The notes under the pieces: model-generated
Database searches by the model: none
What the model saw: only the letters and a program-made list of their open reading frames with translations
What the model was told of the DNA's origin: nothing
Position numbers and translations under genes: made by a program
Source of the DNA: Macrophomina tecta
Lineage: Eukaryota; Ascomycota; Dothideomycetes; Botryosphaeriales; Botryosphaeriaceae
Direction of reading: 5' to 3'
Length of the DNA stretch: 64,000 nt
NCBI GenBank assembly: GCA_024180945.1
Contig: JAKSGN010000038.1
Coordinates: 558,001 to 622,000 of the forward strand
Shown: positions 34,105 to 43,909 of the stretch, one piece after another
Numbering within the stretch: position 1 is the stretch's first letter
How the letters are laid out: every line of letters begins with the position of its first letter

Positions 34105-34539
34105 TATTACGGCGTAGCCTCTATAGTATAGAAAATAAGAAAGAAAAGAACGTTTTACGGGAAATTCTAAAGAAAAAAGGAAATTACGTAGCTTAGCACG
34201 TAAGTACCTAAGGACGGACCTATCGAGTCCTTACGAGCCGAGCTTATAACGGCTTACCTCGAGCCCTCTAGAGCTAGGCTTATAATAGTACTACTAGATT
34301 ATATATACTTTCCTACTATATATAAACCATACTTCTTAGATAGCTTTGACCTTCGTGGTTAACTTTAATAATAATTTAGTATATTGTTAGTAACACGGCC
34401 TTCGCACGTAGTGCTTAGTCTCGTTACGTGTTTGACTTGCTCTCACCCTCTTCTTGTACCCACTCAAGGAAAACCCCCTCGACAGGTTTTCTCCCTCTTT
34501 GGTGTTTGGATCCTTAGAGGCAGAGGCCCGCTCGTTACA
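34105..34539 (+). repeat. Gypsy A3 3' LTR
   Basis: 435 bp, same length as the 5' copy, ending CTCGTTACA with the original CA. From about 34385 to the end it keeps CpA and TpG (for example TTCGCACGTAGTGCTTAGTC), unlike its partner. Confidence 0.9.
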
Positions 34540-35127
34540 CCCATCCGCTACCGAGTCAGATGCCACATCCCTATGGCGCCCATCTCCCGTTCTATCCGAG
34601 GCCGTGCCGTCAAAAGCTGCCGAGGTGACTAAATAGCCGCTCAGAAACGCCTTAGACGTCGTCTGCACCAAAGCTTTCAGAAACCCTAGCAGCGCTGCAA
34701 TACTAGCTCAAACAACCTCGCACGTGGCTTGAATATCTCGAAACCCTGTTTAGGATGCGCTAGAGTCGACCGACAGCGGGGGCAGACTGCCAGGCTTTCC
34801 TTGCACGAACTTGTCCGCGCCGCCGGTGTAAACGCAACTCACTCGGTTGCCGCCTCGGATATCACTGCGAGTGCAGACCACGTAGTTATGTGGCGAGGAG
34901 TAACCCCACTGCGGATTTATTATTTTTTTTTTTTGAAATAGTCAGCGGCGCTAGCCGAACGACAAAATAAAAAGAACCGAATAAATTAAGGGCATGAACT
35001 CACGTTAACCCAACCAAGTGGTCCGGTATGATCGAATGAGCCCGGAAGACCAAGGACACCGCACCGGAAGCTACTTTACCATGAGCTTTCCCGCAGATAT
35101 CCGGTACGAATGAAATGGTGCTTTGTC
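34540..35127. other. Left edge of second gene island, no gene recognised
   Basis: Non-RIP sequence directly after the A3 LTR. A minus frame (34671 leftwards, MVQTTSKAFLSGYL) runs into the LTR and could be the start of a gene interrupted by A3, but nothing is recognisable. A T homopolymer lies near 34920-34935. Confidence 0.4.
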
Positions 35128-35643
35128 CTACTTGTCGCCTCCCGATCCACCAACCGAGTACTCCCTCCAATGGCAGTTCTGGCAGTCAGCCAGAAACTTT
35201 GTGCAGAATGCTGCAACGACGAAGCCGCGGTTCCAGAAGTTCGTTACGATATTTGAAGGCGTTCGGTGGGTAAAAGCGGACTCGCGCTGTGCGTGTGTGA
35301 TGATCGTGTTAGCCAACGTCAATGCGTTTCCGACGACGTGGCGTCTGGTTTTGCTTGGATGCGTACCTCAGGCGCCTTGACGATGCTCGTGATCGCCTTG
35401 ATGGTGGCTTCGATTTCAAAGTCCAGGATCTGGCCGAAGAGTTCTTCGGGGACACTAGCACGAGCCTCAAGCCTGTTACCGCTGTGTTAGCGACGTATTC
35501 GTACCTCTTGATAAAGAGGATAATGTGTAGAGATGCTCTTCTCGAACGATTGGCTTGATCTCAGCATTGGAGTCGGGGACTGCCGCAGCAGAAGCTACCG
35601 AGCAGCAAGCCGCAGTCAGAGCGAGGGCTTGAGAGGCTTTCAT
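35128..35643 (-). pseudogene. Small secreted protein gene, probably frameshifted
   Basis: Starts MKASQALALTAACCSVASAA at 35643, a typical signal peptide. It is followed by VPDSNAEIKPIVREEHLYTL, then in another frame VPEELFGQILDFEIEATIKA up to VKAPE. A GT-AG intron with a CTAAC branch motif follows, then an exon ending FCTKFLADCQNCHWREYSVG and a TAG at 35128-35130. The intron joins the last two parts in phase, but no splice site I can see joins the first two in phase, so a frameshift near 35490 is likely. The C-terminus has three Cys (C..C..C, spaced 7 and 3 apart). Product unidentified; an effector-like or cell-wall protein is possible. Confidence 0.55.
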
Positions 35644-36440
35644 GATTGTTTAGTGAAGAGAGGTTGTGATATAGAATCTTAACTGATGATAGCCGAGTGA
35701 GTACTTTGTCGAGAGGCTTCCATGCGGATATATATATATATACGTGGTGTGTGCGTATCCTACAGTGTCAATGTTCTATGAGGTCTAGATTCCGTGAGGT
35801 AATAGGGGTCTTGGAGACGTCTAAATCAGGACGTTTATGGTGCGATTCGGGCTTGCGCTTATTCCATTTCATACGTAAGGGTGAACGATGTGCTGCAACT
35901 GATAGATGTAACCAAACACCGAACTAGAATGACTAGCTATGAGCATTACGGACTACATACTTTCGTACCATCACAGCTTTCCCCTTACCGAGATGAACGA
36001 TGTTTGAGCTACATTCGTATCCTTCAAGCCTTTCCTTTCGGGATGCGGAGAAATATCCTCCATGCTTTAATACATCTCATGGCTTAAGGCTATTAGACTT
36101 TATCATTAAAAAACAAAGAAGTAACAGCTTAGAAGTCGTACGATATGGTTATAGCCATAAACTTAGAGGGTAGTATAAAGCGTATTAACGCAGCTTTTCC
36201 GTTTACAAGACGGAGGGTTCTTCCAGTCACCTCTTTACTGCAGCAGACGCAGACTTTAAAAATCATAGCCTGCTTTTTCACCGAAGTGACCTGCTCCATA
36301 AAAGCCGCTTTTTTCCCGTGAATAATTTTACTTCCTTATCATCTCCAAGCTCCGCTTACAGGTAGAATTTGAACAGTTCCCAGTTATTAGTACGTTGACC
36401 AGATCGTTACGACTGTACAAACTAACGAAGAACAACAGCT
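35644..36440. other. Intergenic, between two secreted-protein genes
   Basis: About 800 bp of non-RIP DNA between divergent genes. It contains a short TA dinucleotide tract at 35731-35744. Short frames only; it probably holds both promoters, but no element could be named. Confidence 0.4.
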
Positions 36441-36722
36441 ATGAAACTCGCCACCACTCTTACCGCCATGTCTGCCGGCATGGCCACTATCCATGCCCAG
36501 ATGTACCTTAACCCGGCCAATTCGGAGATCAGTAACGCCCACCTGGAGTGCGCCAACGCACCCGACCGGGCAGCCTACGGCAATTACATCAACCCGCTCG
36601 GTGATGCCCTCAAGAAAGCGGTCACGGATTGTCAGCACAACTTCGGCTTCAAGGTACAGACCTGCTCCTCTATCGCTATCAACAATTTCAGGGACAAGAA
36701 GAAGAGGTGTTTAAGGCTTTAG
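36441..36722 (+). CDS. Small secreted 4-Cys protein (effector candidate)
   Basis: Intact 93-aa single-exon frame. Residues 1-20 (MKLATTLTAMSAGMATIHAQ) read as a signal peptide with an A-x-A-like site at the end. The mature part has four Cys (in LECANA, TDCQHN, QTCSSI, KRCLRL), enough for two disulfides, and a basic tail (RDKKKRCLRL). Small size, secretion signal, even Cys number and a lone position between RIPed repeats are the usual marks of fungal effectors, but I recognise no homologous family and function is unknown. The start context (CAACAGCTATGA) is acceptable. A GTACAG inside the frame (after FGFK) could act as a splice donor, so an alternative end cannot be excluded. Confidence 0.7.
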   Translation: MKLATTLTAMSAGMATIHAQMYLNPANSEISNAHLECANAPDRAAYGNYINPLGDALKKAVTDCQHNFGFKVQTCSSIAINNFRDKKKRCLRL

Positions 36723-38938
36723 GATACTCGCAGCAGATAGACTGATAGAGGATTGTATGGTACTGGCTAAAGGAGATGCCAATCATCACTGCTTTGCGCA
36801 GTGCCCGAGTTTCCGCACGTATTCCCTGCAATTCCCATTCCAGTTTCCTATTCAAACTCAAAACCCCCACGCTCATTAGTAGCACGCAGTACGTTGCCTA
36901 GCGGTTACGGATATTCCGATAGATAGTCGTAGTCCTAAGAATTTACACAACGATGTTTGCTACCCATGATTAGATCTTATATTGCGCAGCATGGTTGTCT
37001 AAAACACAGGGTGAACTTTACTATTCTACAAAGCTTTGATAATTGCCGTAGCGCTAGCGTGCCTAGTAAGAGTAGGCCCTCCTCAATCACAAACACGCCT
37101 CGTAAAGGGGTGCACAGTCCCCTCCCAAACATATTTCTTACCCCGAAATGTTACTGCGATTAGGTAAACCGGACTTCTTAATAGTTTACCCTCGTAGATG
37201 GCTTCTAGATAGCTGCATGGCTAACCAAGCCGCCTTAAGGGATATATTAATGTTAAACAAAGGAAGTATATACATTAGAAAGAGTAGGTATTGGAATATA
37301 CAAACGGCCATTAATGACAATGCCGCTGCTCCATTAAATAATGCAATCAATGCTAACTAAATACCTATATTACTAATAATACATCCGTTAAAGTATCTAA
37401 ATGTCGTTGGAGTATCTAAGTTTTATTTTATAGCTCGATTCTATAGATCTAGAAGATTATAAAAACTTACAACAGTATTCCTTTATAATTAGGGGTTAAG
37501 CTAGTATTATAATATAACGACGGGACCCTCTTAACTATAAGCGTTAAAGTATCTAGCTAAGGAGTACGTTTAATATATTTGGAAAGCTATAGCATTCTAT
37601 GAATTATAATTGGAGTTGGATTAAAATGTCTGAGATTAGAGCCAAGACTTTTAAATCCATGGTGGGTCTATAGGTAACTCCCAGCAAGTGAGGTTCGGGT
37701 GTCGGCGCTTAGTCCTGCGCCTTACTTTCTTGTTGGGTTTGGTGGTGAAGCATGGGATTCTTGGTAATAAGCCGCGGTAGGTGGGTGGGGCCCCTCTTAT
37801 ACCTAATACGGCCAAGACTATACCACTAAATCTTAAATACACGAAAGTTGCAATAGTTCTTAACCCCCCTACAACCCTTACCTTTCTGTCTGCCCATCGT
37901 TCTTCTAGTGGGCCGTGAAGGCTGTGTAGTAACATATTCTTATGTATAAATCCTTGGTATAGAAGATTAAGCTTAAATATCCTATATATACTCTTGGCCC
38001 GTGCGAAGCTTTCGTAGTAAGGACGTAGAACGTACTTTAGTAGTAGGCGGACCTAATACCCTAATAATTAGACGGAGTGTTTATAGCTTTTATTCTCTTA
38101 GTAAACTATTCTTGGTAGATAAGAGTAAGATTACCTCTGACGTAGCCTGTCCCACCTTAACTATTATTAACGCCGCGCTAGAGGCAGGTTTGCAGGACAA
38201 CGCCTATATACGAGAATTACGGCATCGAATTAGAATATAGCCGTTTCCGATCTCGACTGCTTAGTGTACTACTCGTCCCAACAAACTCTAAGATATTAAG
38301 TTAAGCGGGGTTCTTACTATGCGGATTTCTAAGTGGCTGTCATCTTACCCCTCCTTTTGCTTAGTATTATGCCTGATGCTCTACGCATCACATGGCTTTT
38401 CCTATCAGCACCAGAGAGGAATCCTCCAAGCCACCTCGAACGAACTCTAAATCTTTCATGTGTTTTGCCGGCTCTGACTGCATGAAAGGTCTAAACATGC
38501 GCTATCACTACCCCGCCTTTCCGCAATACCCAATCCTGAGATCGCTTGACTAATATAAGAGTTTAAACGAACCTTAAAGACATTGCAGAAGAGTAAGCTA
38601 ATGGCTAAAGGGCTTAACCGCCGTGTGGGGAGCCGATGTGGAGATGTAGTGCGAGGCATATTACGTTAAGAATGCAATTAATGAGTAGTCACTTTACGAT
38701 CAAGTTGGCTTAAGAGGATCTAGGCCACTTTGAAGCTATTAGGCTGCATATTTTCTTTTTGTTGGGGGTGGGGAAAGAATGCTCCATGGACAGATAAATT
38801 GCTCTCCTCCCATTTATATCAGACAGAAACAACCCAGATCGAACTACGTCTTATCAGCCTTCATTTTGCAGACTCTCACGACTACTCAATCTTGACTTAA
38901 CATACTTCATTAGCGCATAACCGCTACACGCTTTGACA
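36723..38938. other. 2.2-kb gene-poor stretch
   Basis: Non-RIP but partly AT-rich. The longest frames are minus 37651-37935 (94 codons) and plus 38001-38240 (79 codons, ending AALEAGLQDNAYIRELRHR). Neither has a known domain and neither is called a gene. A 14-bp motif CGTTRRAGTATCTA occurs three times (37386, 37405, 37542). 38760-38938 should hold the metalloprotease promoter. Confidence 0.4.
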
Positions 38939-39751
38939 ATGTTTTCTCGACACTCAGTCAGCAACGATGCCTCCCAGAAGAGACAGTTGGCGAGGTCGTT
39001 GGCGGCCAGGATCGGTGAGGACCGCATGAAAACAGTCGGCACTCTAGACGACCTCAAAAGGGAATACGGCCGCCTTAAGTTGAGCGACGACATGTCCGTT
39101 GCGGACTCCAAATACGACTGTGTGACGCAGGTCTCGATGCCGGAGCCGCTACGCCACCATGAGCACCACCAGAAAGATGAACCGGCCCCCGAAGAGGTCT
39201 GGATGGGGCCCTGGGGTGAAATTCCGCGATGGAAACGAGGATCAACCATCAACTACACTGCGTACCTTCGGGGCTACCTTCACCCGAGTCACGCCTATTA
39301 CGCCGCCCACCAGCTCGTCCAGGCAGCGGAGAGGTGGAACAAGATGGATATCGGAATCCAGTTCAAGTGGGTGGACAAGCTCGATGACGCTGCCTTTGCG
39401 CTCGCCTACGGTGCCGATGGCGGCTCCACCCTTTGCAAAGGCTTCTTCCCTAACTCTCGGGACCTCAACACGCTTTTTGTATACCAGAGAGCCTTCAAGG
39501 CAGGCTTCGTCAACAACATGGAAAACATGTTCCTCCACGAGCTGGGCCATATTCTAGGCCTTAGGCACGAGTTTGCGAATCAGCTAAATGACCGCATGCC
39601 GTGGGGAAGCAGCAACCCCTACTCAGTCATGAGCTACTCGTTTCCGCAACAGATCCAGGATTCTGACGTCAAGGACACTAAGGCTTTCTACGATTTCAGT
39701 AACGAGAGGCTCGGACCCTACCGAATCGTTGATATAACCCCAGAAAATTGA
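38939..39751 (+). CDS. Metzincin-type zinc metalloprotease
   Basis: Intact 270-aa frame starting MFSRHSVSND (ATG at 38939; reading from the upstream TTG is not needed). Zinc site HELGHILGLRH at residues 200-210 gives His200, His204, His210 and catalytic Glu201, followed by a Met-turn SVMSY at 229-233. That is the metzincin pattern (matrixin/astacin-like). The segment WKRGSTINYTAYL starting near residue 98 matches the first strand of such catalytic domains, so residues 1-95 may be a propeptide; the single Cys61 lies there. No N-terminal hydrophobic signal peptide is visible, so secretion would have to be non-classical or the true first exon is upstream. No introns are needed. It lies 2.2 kb from the secreted 4-Cys protein. 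Substrate unknown. Confidence 0.85.
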   Translation: MFSRHSVSNDASQKRQLARSLAARIGEDRMKTVGTLDDLKREYGRLKLSDDMSVADSKYDCVTQVSMPEPLRHHEHHQKDEPAPEEVWMGPWGEIPRWKRGSTINYTAYLRGYLHPSHAYYAAHQLVQAAERWNKMDIGIQFKWVDKLDDAAFALAYGADGGSTLCKGFFPNSRDLNTLFVYQRAFKAGFVNNMENMFLHELGHILGLRHEFANQLNDRMPWGSSNPYSVMSYSFPQQIQDSDVKDTKAFYDFSNERLGPYRIVDITPEN

Positions 39752-40259
39752 TCCTGGGGCGGAGCCCCGAGAGGTTGGGGGTGGGAAGTTTGTTTCATCT
39801 GTGACGGTCGTTTTGGCACAAATGGCAAGGACACATATGCTATTAGCATCTACTCTCCTTTCTGAGCGCGTTATTTAGGCTATCAACGAAATTGAAAACA
39901 CAGTCTCTGCAGTGGAATAACTAGCTCTTGTCTAGTGCGACTTTTACAGTACCCGGCCTGTTCTAATGAGAGAGTAAGTTGAGTGTGAGAAGGGATGTAT
40001 TGAATGCCCCACTAGCTCAGCGTCCGGTTGTTACGCCAGAGCTTCCTTCTAGGTGATGGAGAGTAAGGATGTAAGCGGGGGTGTACGTGAGAATGGAGTT
40101 GTTACGGCACAGCCTCCATAGGCAGAGGTTAAGCCCCGCCGGAATCATAATGATGATTTCATAGTCCGTCCCAGCCGCCGAAGATAGCTATACAGCATGT
40201 GACTCTCTCCTTCACGCCCGCTAGACCCGTTTGAGTCTAAACGAGGAGGTAGGGTCTAG
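39752..40259. other. Intergenic with a trace of an LTR end
   Basis: About 500 bp of non-RIP DNA. The only notable piece is 40100-40121, TGTTACGGCACAGCCTCCAT, which equals the family A LTR start before RIP (compare A3 TATTATAGCACAGCCTCTAT). The similarity ends there. Confidence 0.5.
40100..40121 (+). repeat. Un-RIPed start of a family A LTR
   Basis: 22 bases match the A3 5' LTR terminus apart from RIP-type transitions and retain TG and CA dinucleotides. The rest of the LTR is absent, so this is a broken relic. Confidence 0.5.
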
Positions 40260-40660
40260 TGTCTCTGTACTCTTCGAAGCTCTATACGCTCGTCCGCTGG
40301 ATGCTTGCGCAGTCGGTCGTAGTCTGACGATCCACTGGTTTGTTATCCAGATAGCCCCTCAAATATGGTTTGAACCAGCTGACCGCAGTTCCTTGTAAAG
40401 TAGATCGGGGCGTACATGGTCATGTCCAATTCGTTAGACAACTGGGCGTTGTAGAACCTCAGATACAGTTCCAATTGCATGAGGAAGGGCTGGGGCTTCC
40501 TCCTGGTTCCATCCAATTCGCCTGGAGTGTTGACCTTGGATTTCTGAGTTGGGGAACCTTTGTTGTCATTGAAGCTCTTTAATTTACGCCTGCAGGTTCT
40601 GCATGATTTGCACCAAGTAGTCCGTGGCGGTTTGTTGTTGAGACGTGGTTGAGGGGGGTG
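40260..40660 (-). pseudogene. Fragment of a Ty3/Gypsy gag, not RIPed
   Basis: On the minus strand the frame reads KVNTPGELDGTRRKPQPFLM, then QLELYLRFYNAQLSNELD and MTMYAPIYFTRN (about 40570 down to 40390). After a frameshift it reads YLDNKPVDRQ near 40340. This is the conserved gag N-terminal region of fungal Ty3/Gypsy elements, which carries PFDGTR- and FLxQLxLYxRF-type motifs. It has frameshifts and stops not of the RIP type and no LTRs of its own. It is probably a truncated remnant of an element too short or too rare to be RIPed. Confidence 0.65.
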
Positions 40661-41554
40661 CCAGCGGCTGTAGCGTGCTGGGAGTTATTATCGGTGGCGT
40701 TGCTTAGAAAACAACACTTCGCGAGCAGCATTTAGCTAGTTTCGACGCTGCTGTAGGGACTAGTAGCGCTTAAGAAAATCGTAATAATTTAACAAGACTT
40801 AAGATTAAGAAAATTATAACTTATATAGAAGAGCGGTTATCGTTTTAAATTTTTTTATCTTCTTTCTTTAGTCTTCTTTCTCCTTTAATCCTCTCTTTCT
40901 CTTGCCTTCTCCCTTGTTCTTCCTTTTCTTTTCTATTTTATGCTTAACTGTAGGGGCTTTATATGAACTAGCAAAGCAACATAATTAAAATCTAGCCTTA
41001 GCGTTAATTCCTCCTACGCATCCTCCACGGGAAGTTTTAGTTAATCGGATCGCTTGCCGCATTTATGAGGACCTGTCGGACCAATTTCCCCGCCTATAGG
41101 AATTCTCTCCGATGCTATCCGAGGGCGGGTATAAGGATTAAAGGCGATGGTGAAGATAACCAATAATCTCCCACGCCGTGATACATTTCACATGCTAAGC
41201 ATGGATTAAATAGAGCAACGCAGCTATGATGAACACGAACTCTTTGTGTACTGCGCATGCGTCATTCCATTACTTCCGCTTAGTCCATCGTAGCTAATAG
41301 CGTCATATTGACATAATTCGTGCTTTAATACAGACGTTATCGATTCATCATCGTGCCATGCTGCCATGTAGGTTTTTGCGGATGCTATCGAAATTCCCGA
41401 TTGCCTATGGGTTAGTGATAAAACGCAGATAAATATATATTTTAGTATAAATAAGTCTCTCCTCCTACTCACAATTCTCAAATGCTCTACTACAACATTC
41501 TACTCGCAAATCACTTCTCGCTTTATTTAGATCCTGAAAGCGTCGCAATTCAAT
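40661..41554. other. Intergenic, with pyrimidine-rich tract
   Basis: About 900 bp without a recognisable gene. 40850-40962 on the plus strand is nearly all C and T (for example CTTTCTCCTTTAATCCTCTC). The last 100 bp should contain the promoter of the Tudor gene, where two TATA-like stretches lie near 41430-41450. Confidence 0.4.
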
Positions 41555-41970
41555 ATGCCTCAGTATAAAGAGGGCCAGTCCGTTCGATACAAGCCGGTTG
41601 GTGGTATGTCTATTAGCGTTTTAGACATCCGCTCTCTATTCATTTCCACAGGCTAGTTCCGTCTGCTATACACATATACTGAAACCCTATGTCTCTAGGC
41701 CCAGACTCAAGCACGTCCGAAAGCATCGGTACTATAAAGAAAGTCCTCACTGAGCCGGGTAACCTGGCCAACCGTAATGTCGATGCCAGCGAAGAGAATC
41801 CCAGATATGAGGTAGGCGTTCATGCGAGCTAATCTATAAAATCAAAGCTACTAATTCATACAATAAAGATTGAGAATGCCAACACAGGCAAGACCACTGC
41901 AGTATACGAAAAAAACATTTTGGGCGGAGAGGAAGACATGCAGATCCCCGGGGGGAACACTAAAAGCTAA
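41555..41970 (+). CDS. Hva1-type Tudor domain protein
   Basis: Three exons (41555-41603, 41699-41811, 41869-41970) joined by GT-AG introns of 95 and 57 nt give an 87-aa protein starting MPQYKEGQSVRYKPVG. The body, with GTIKKVLTEPG, DASEENPRYEI and NANTGKTTAVYEKNIL, matches the hypervirulence-associated protein Tudor domain (DUF2945-like). That family consists of small SH3-like barrels with a conserved K/R-x-G-x-x-V start, a DASxExPRY core and a GKxxAVY end. Phases fit and no stop interrupts the model, so the gene looks intact. The family name comes from a Cryptococcus gene linked to virulence; the biochemical role of most members is unknown. Likely cytosolic or nuclear, since there is no signal peptide. 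Confidence 0.85.
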
Positions 41971-43453
41971 TTGGTACTGGAGATGATTTCGACTATCACC
42001 GTGGAATAAGCTAAATTGTTACTTGATTTATATTGACTTTAAGAACTTATACGCATATGCGATCACTCGTCTCGCCTCGAATGTTGCTAATTGTTCTCTG
42101 CTAAGTCTTGCGCATGATGTAGAGTCTATAGGTAAAGAACCATGCTTAAGCGTTATTAGGCGCCATTATAGCGTATCCCTTATTCTTTTCAATTATTTAA
42201 GTTTAACTCGTTTACCCTAATCCATCTCCCTCAGCGATATCTAGGTTAAAGCTATTCGAGGTGTCTTACTACTAGCATGTATGTTGTGTATCAATCTAGG
42301 AGGAAGAGAGAAGATAAAGAGAGCCGACAAGGTGTAAAAGGTTTAGTATAAAGGATTTTCTACGTTATAGGTTCGTCTCTATTCCTCAACCGTTAAAATT
42401 CTTGTATAGAAATTAGCATAGCCTATTGCTACTATGCTATTATCCTCTAATTGATATTCTTATTCTGGGTGGCTACTACTTTGCTTAATGCCTTCCCACC
42501 TAATCGAGCTGCTGGGCAGTTTAAAATTAATCTCGTACTAACAATAATCTCCACCCAAGGACTGACTGCGTTTTGTTCGGTGCCAACCGACACCAGAGAC
42601 ACTGCAGAGCTTTAAAGCAGCCGACGCCTTTCGTAATCACCGAAATCACCCTACAGATGCCCAATGCGTGAATAATAATCCGCCCAAAGGAGAAATTCAC
42701 AAGGACGACTGGTTGGCGCATTAGGTATTATATTGCGTTCCGTTTTACCATGCTGTGTTATCAGGCATAGCGCGTTTAGTGTCTAAAAACGTAAATCCTA
42801 ATACTATGTATTGCGGTACAAGGTCCTAAATGTGCCACAGGTGAAGGTGTTACTAGATAGGGCATATGGAATATCTCTTTATGTAGACTTATTTACAAGC
42901 ATTACCAACCCAAGGTGCGGTAGCAGCTTAGCGCCAACACGAAGCTGTTGTCCGGCGTGCTGGCCCTGTCGGGATCATGGGGCGGTCTACGAGCTACTGT
43001 GGAGGCAGGATATAAGGGAAGATGCGGGCTAGGCTCTTCTCTGTTTGACCGCTCTGGGGCCGTGAGGACAAAGACGGTTATAGTTCAGGATACCGCACAA
43101 TTGTCGATATAACTAAGCTTCAGAACCATAGCTCACACAAAACAGCAGAGACATTGCAGAAAGCTATGTGGCTGCGACGAATATAAGATTATGTTGGAAC
43201 AAGTGATGTGACAGCATATTTAGTGATGAAGGCATAGATTGGCATAGTATTGGAGGACGGCCGTGGAGTGGCCTTTTATCCTCTCCTGAAAAGACTAAGT
43301 ACACTTGGCGAAATCCAAATACACGTGATTGACCCAATAGGTTATTGTAATAAACATCTTATATTTCTGCTTGAAAGTGGCTATGGTAGATTAATACTAA
43401 TGTTTTTATTGGATTTGGTGGTAATGCCATCGATTTAAGAATAACTAGTATAA
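41971..43453. other. 1.5 kb without a recognisable gene
   Basis: Non-RIP, moderately AT-rich DNA up to the A5 LTR. Only short frames (42023-42220, 42527-42721, 42811-43032), none with a domain I know. It may contain decayed genes. Confidence 0.4.
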
Positions 43454-43909
43454 TATAACGAGCGGGCCTCTGCCTCTAAGGATCTAAACACCAAAGAGGG
43501 AGAAAACCTATTAAAGAGTTTCCTTAAGTAGGTATAAGAAGAGGGTAAGAGTAAGTTAAATACGTAATAAGACTAAGTACTACGTGCGAAGGCCGTATTA
43601 CTAATAATATACTAGATTATTATTAAAGTTAACTACGAAGGTTAAAGCTATCTAAGAAATATAGTCTATATACTAGTAGGAGAGTGTATATAATCTAGGA
43701 AATTATAAGAATTATTCTAATAGGGGTAATTCTAGATTAGGTTAATCGAACTAATTACTCTAATTAAGTAGAGCGGGTCTACCGTGCCTACCCTAGTAGA
43801 TTAATGCTTGGCGTTACGTAATTTACGTAACCCCTAAGTTTCTTTCTATAAGGGTAAGTTCTAAGCGTTCTTTCTTTAAACTCTACTCTATATAGGCTAC
43901 GCCGTAATA
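43454..43909 (-). repeat. Gypsy A5 3' LTR
   Basis: 456 bp; the plus strand reads TATAACGAGCGGGCC...GGCTACGCCGTAATA, the reverse complement of family A LTR ends. Confidence 0.85.

Larger units (their letters stand above)
24870..34539 (+). mobile_element. Ty3/Gypsy chromovirus, full length, RIP-degraded (copy A3)
   Basis: Plus-strand element with 435-bp LTRs at 24870-25304 and 34105-34539. Left flank CCTAT (24865-24869) and right flank CCCAT (34540-34544) fit a 5-bp target duplication CCCAT whose left copy took a RIP-type C-to-T. The interior matches A1 domain by domain but is more mutated; RT is at about 28795-29110 and integrase-like sequence at about 30170-30900. The chromodomain-like end lies after the nested Fot1 element, at about 33140-33280. 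No open frame survives. Confidence 0.93.

Noticed and set aside
38456..38659. 67-aa minus frame
   Set aside because: No signal peptide or domain and a Ser/Arg-rich random look.
39242..39550. 102-aa antisense frame in the metalloprotease
   Set aside because: Shadow of the conserved zinc protease frame.
40370..40582. 70-aa plus frame
   Set aside because: Antisense to the gag fragment, which has recognisable motifs.
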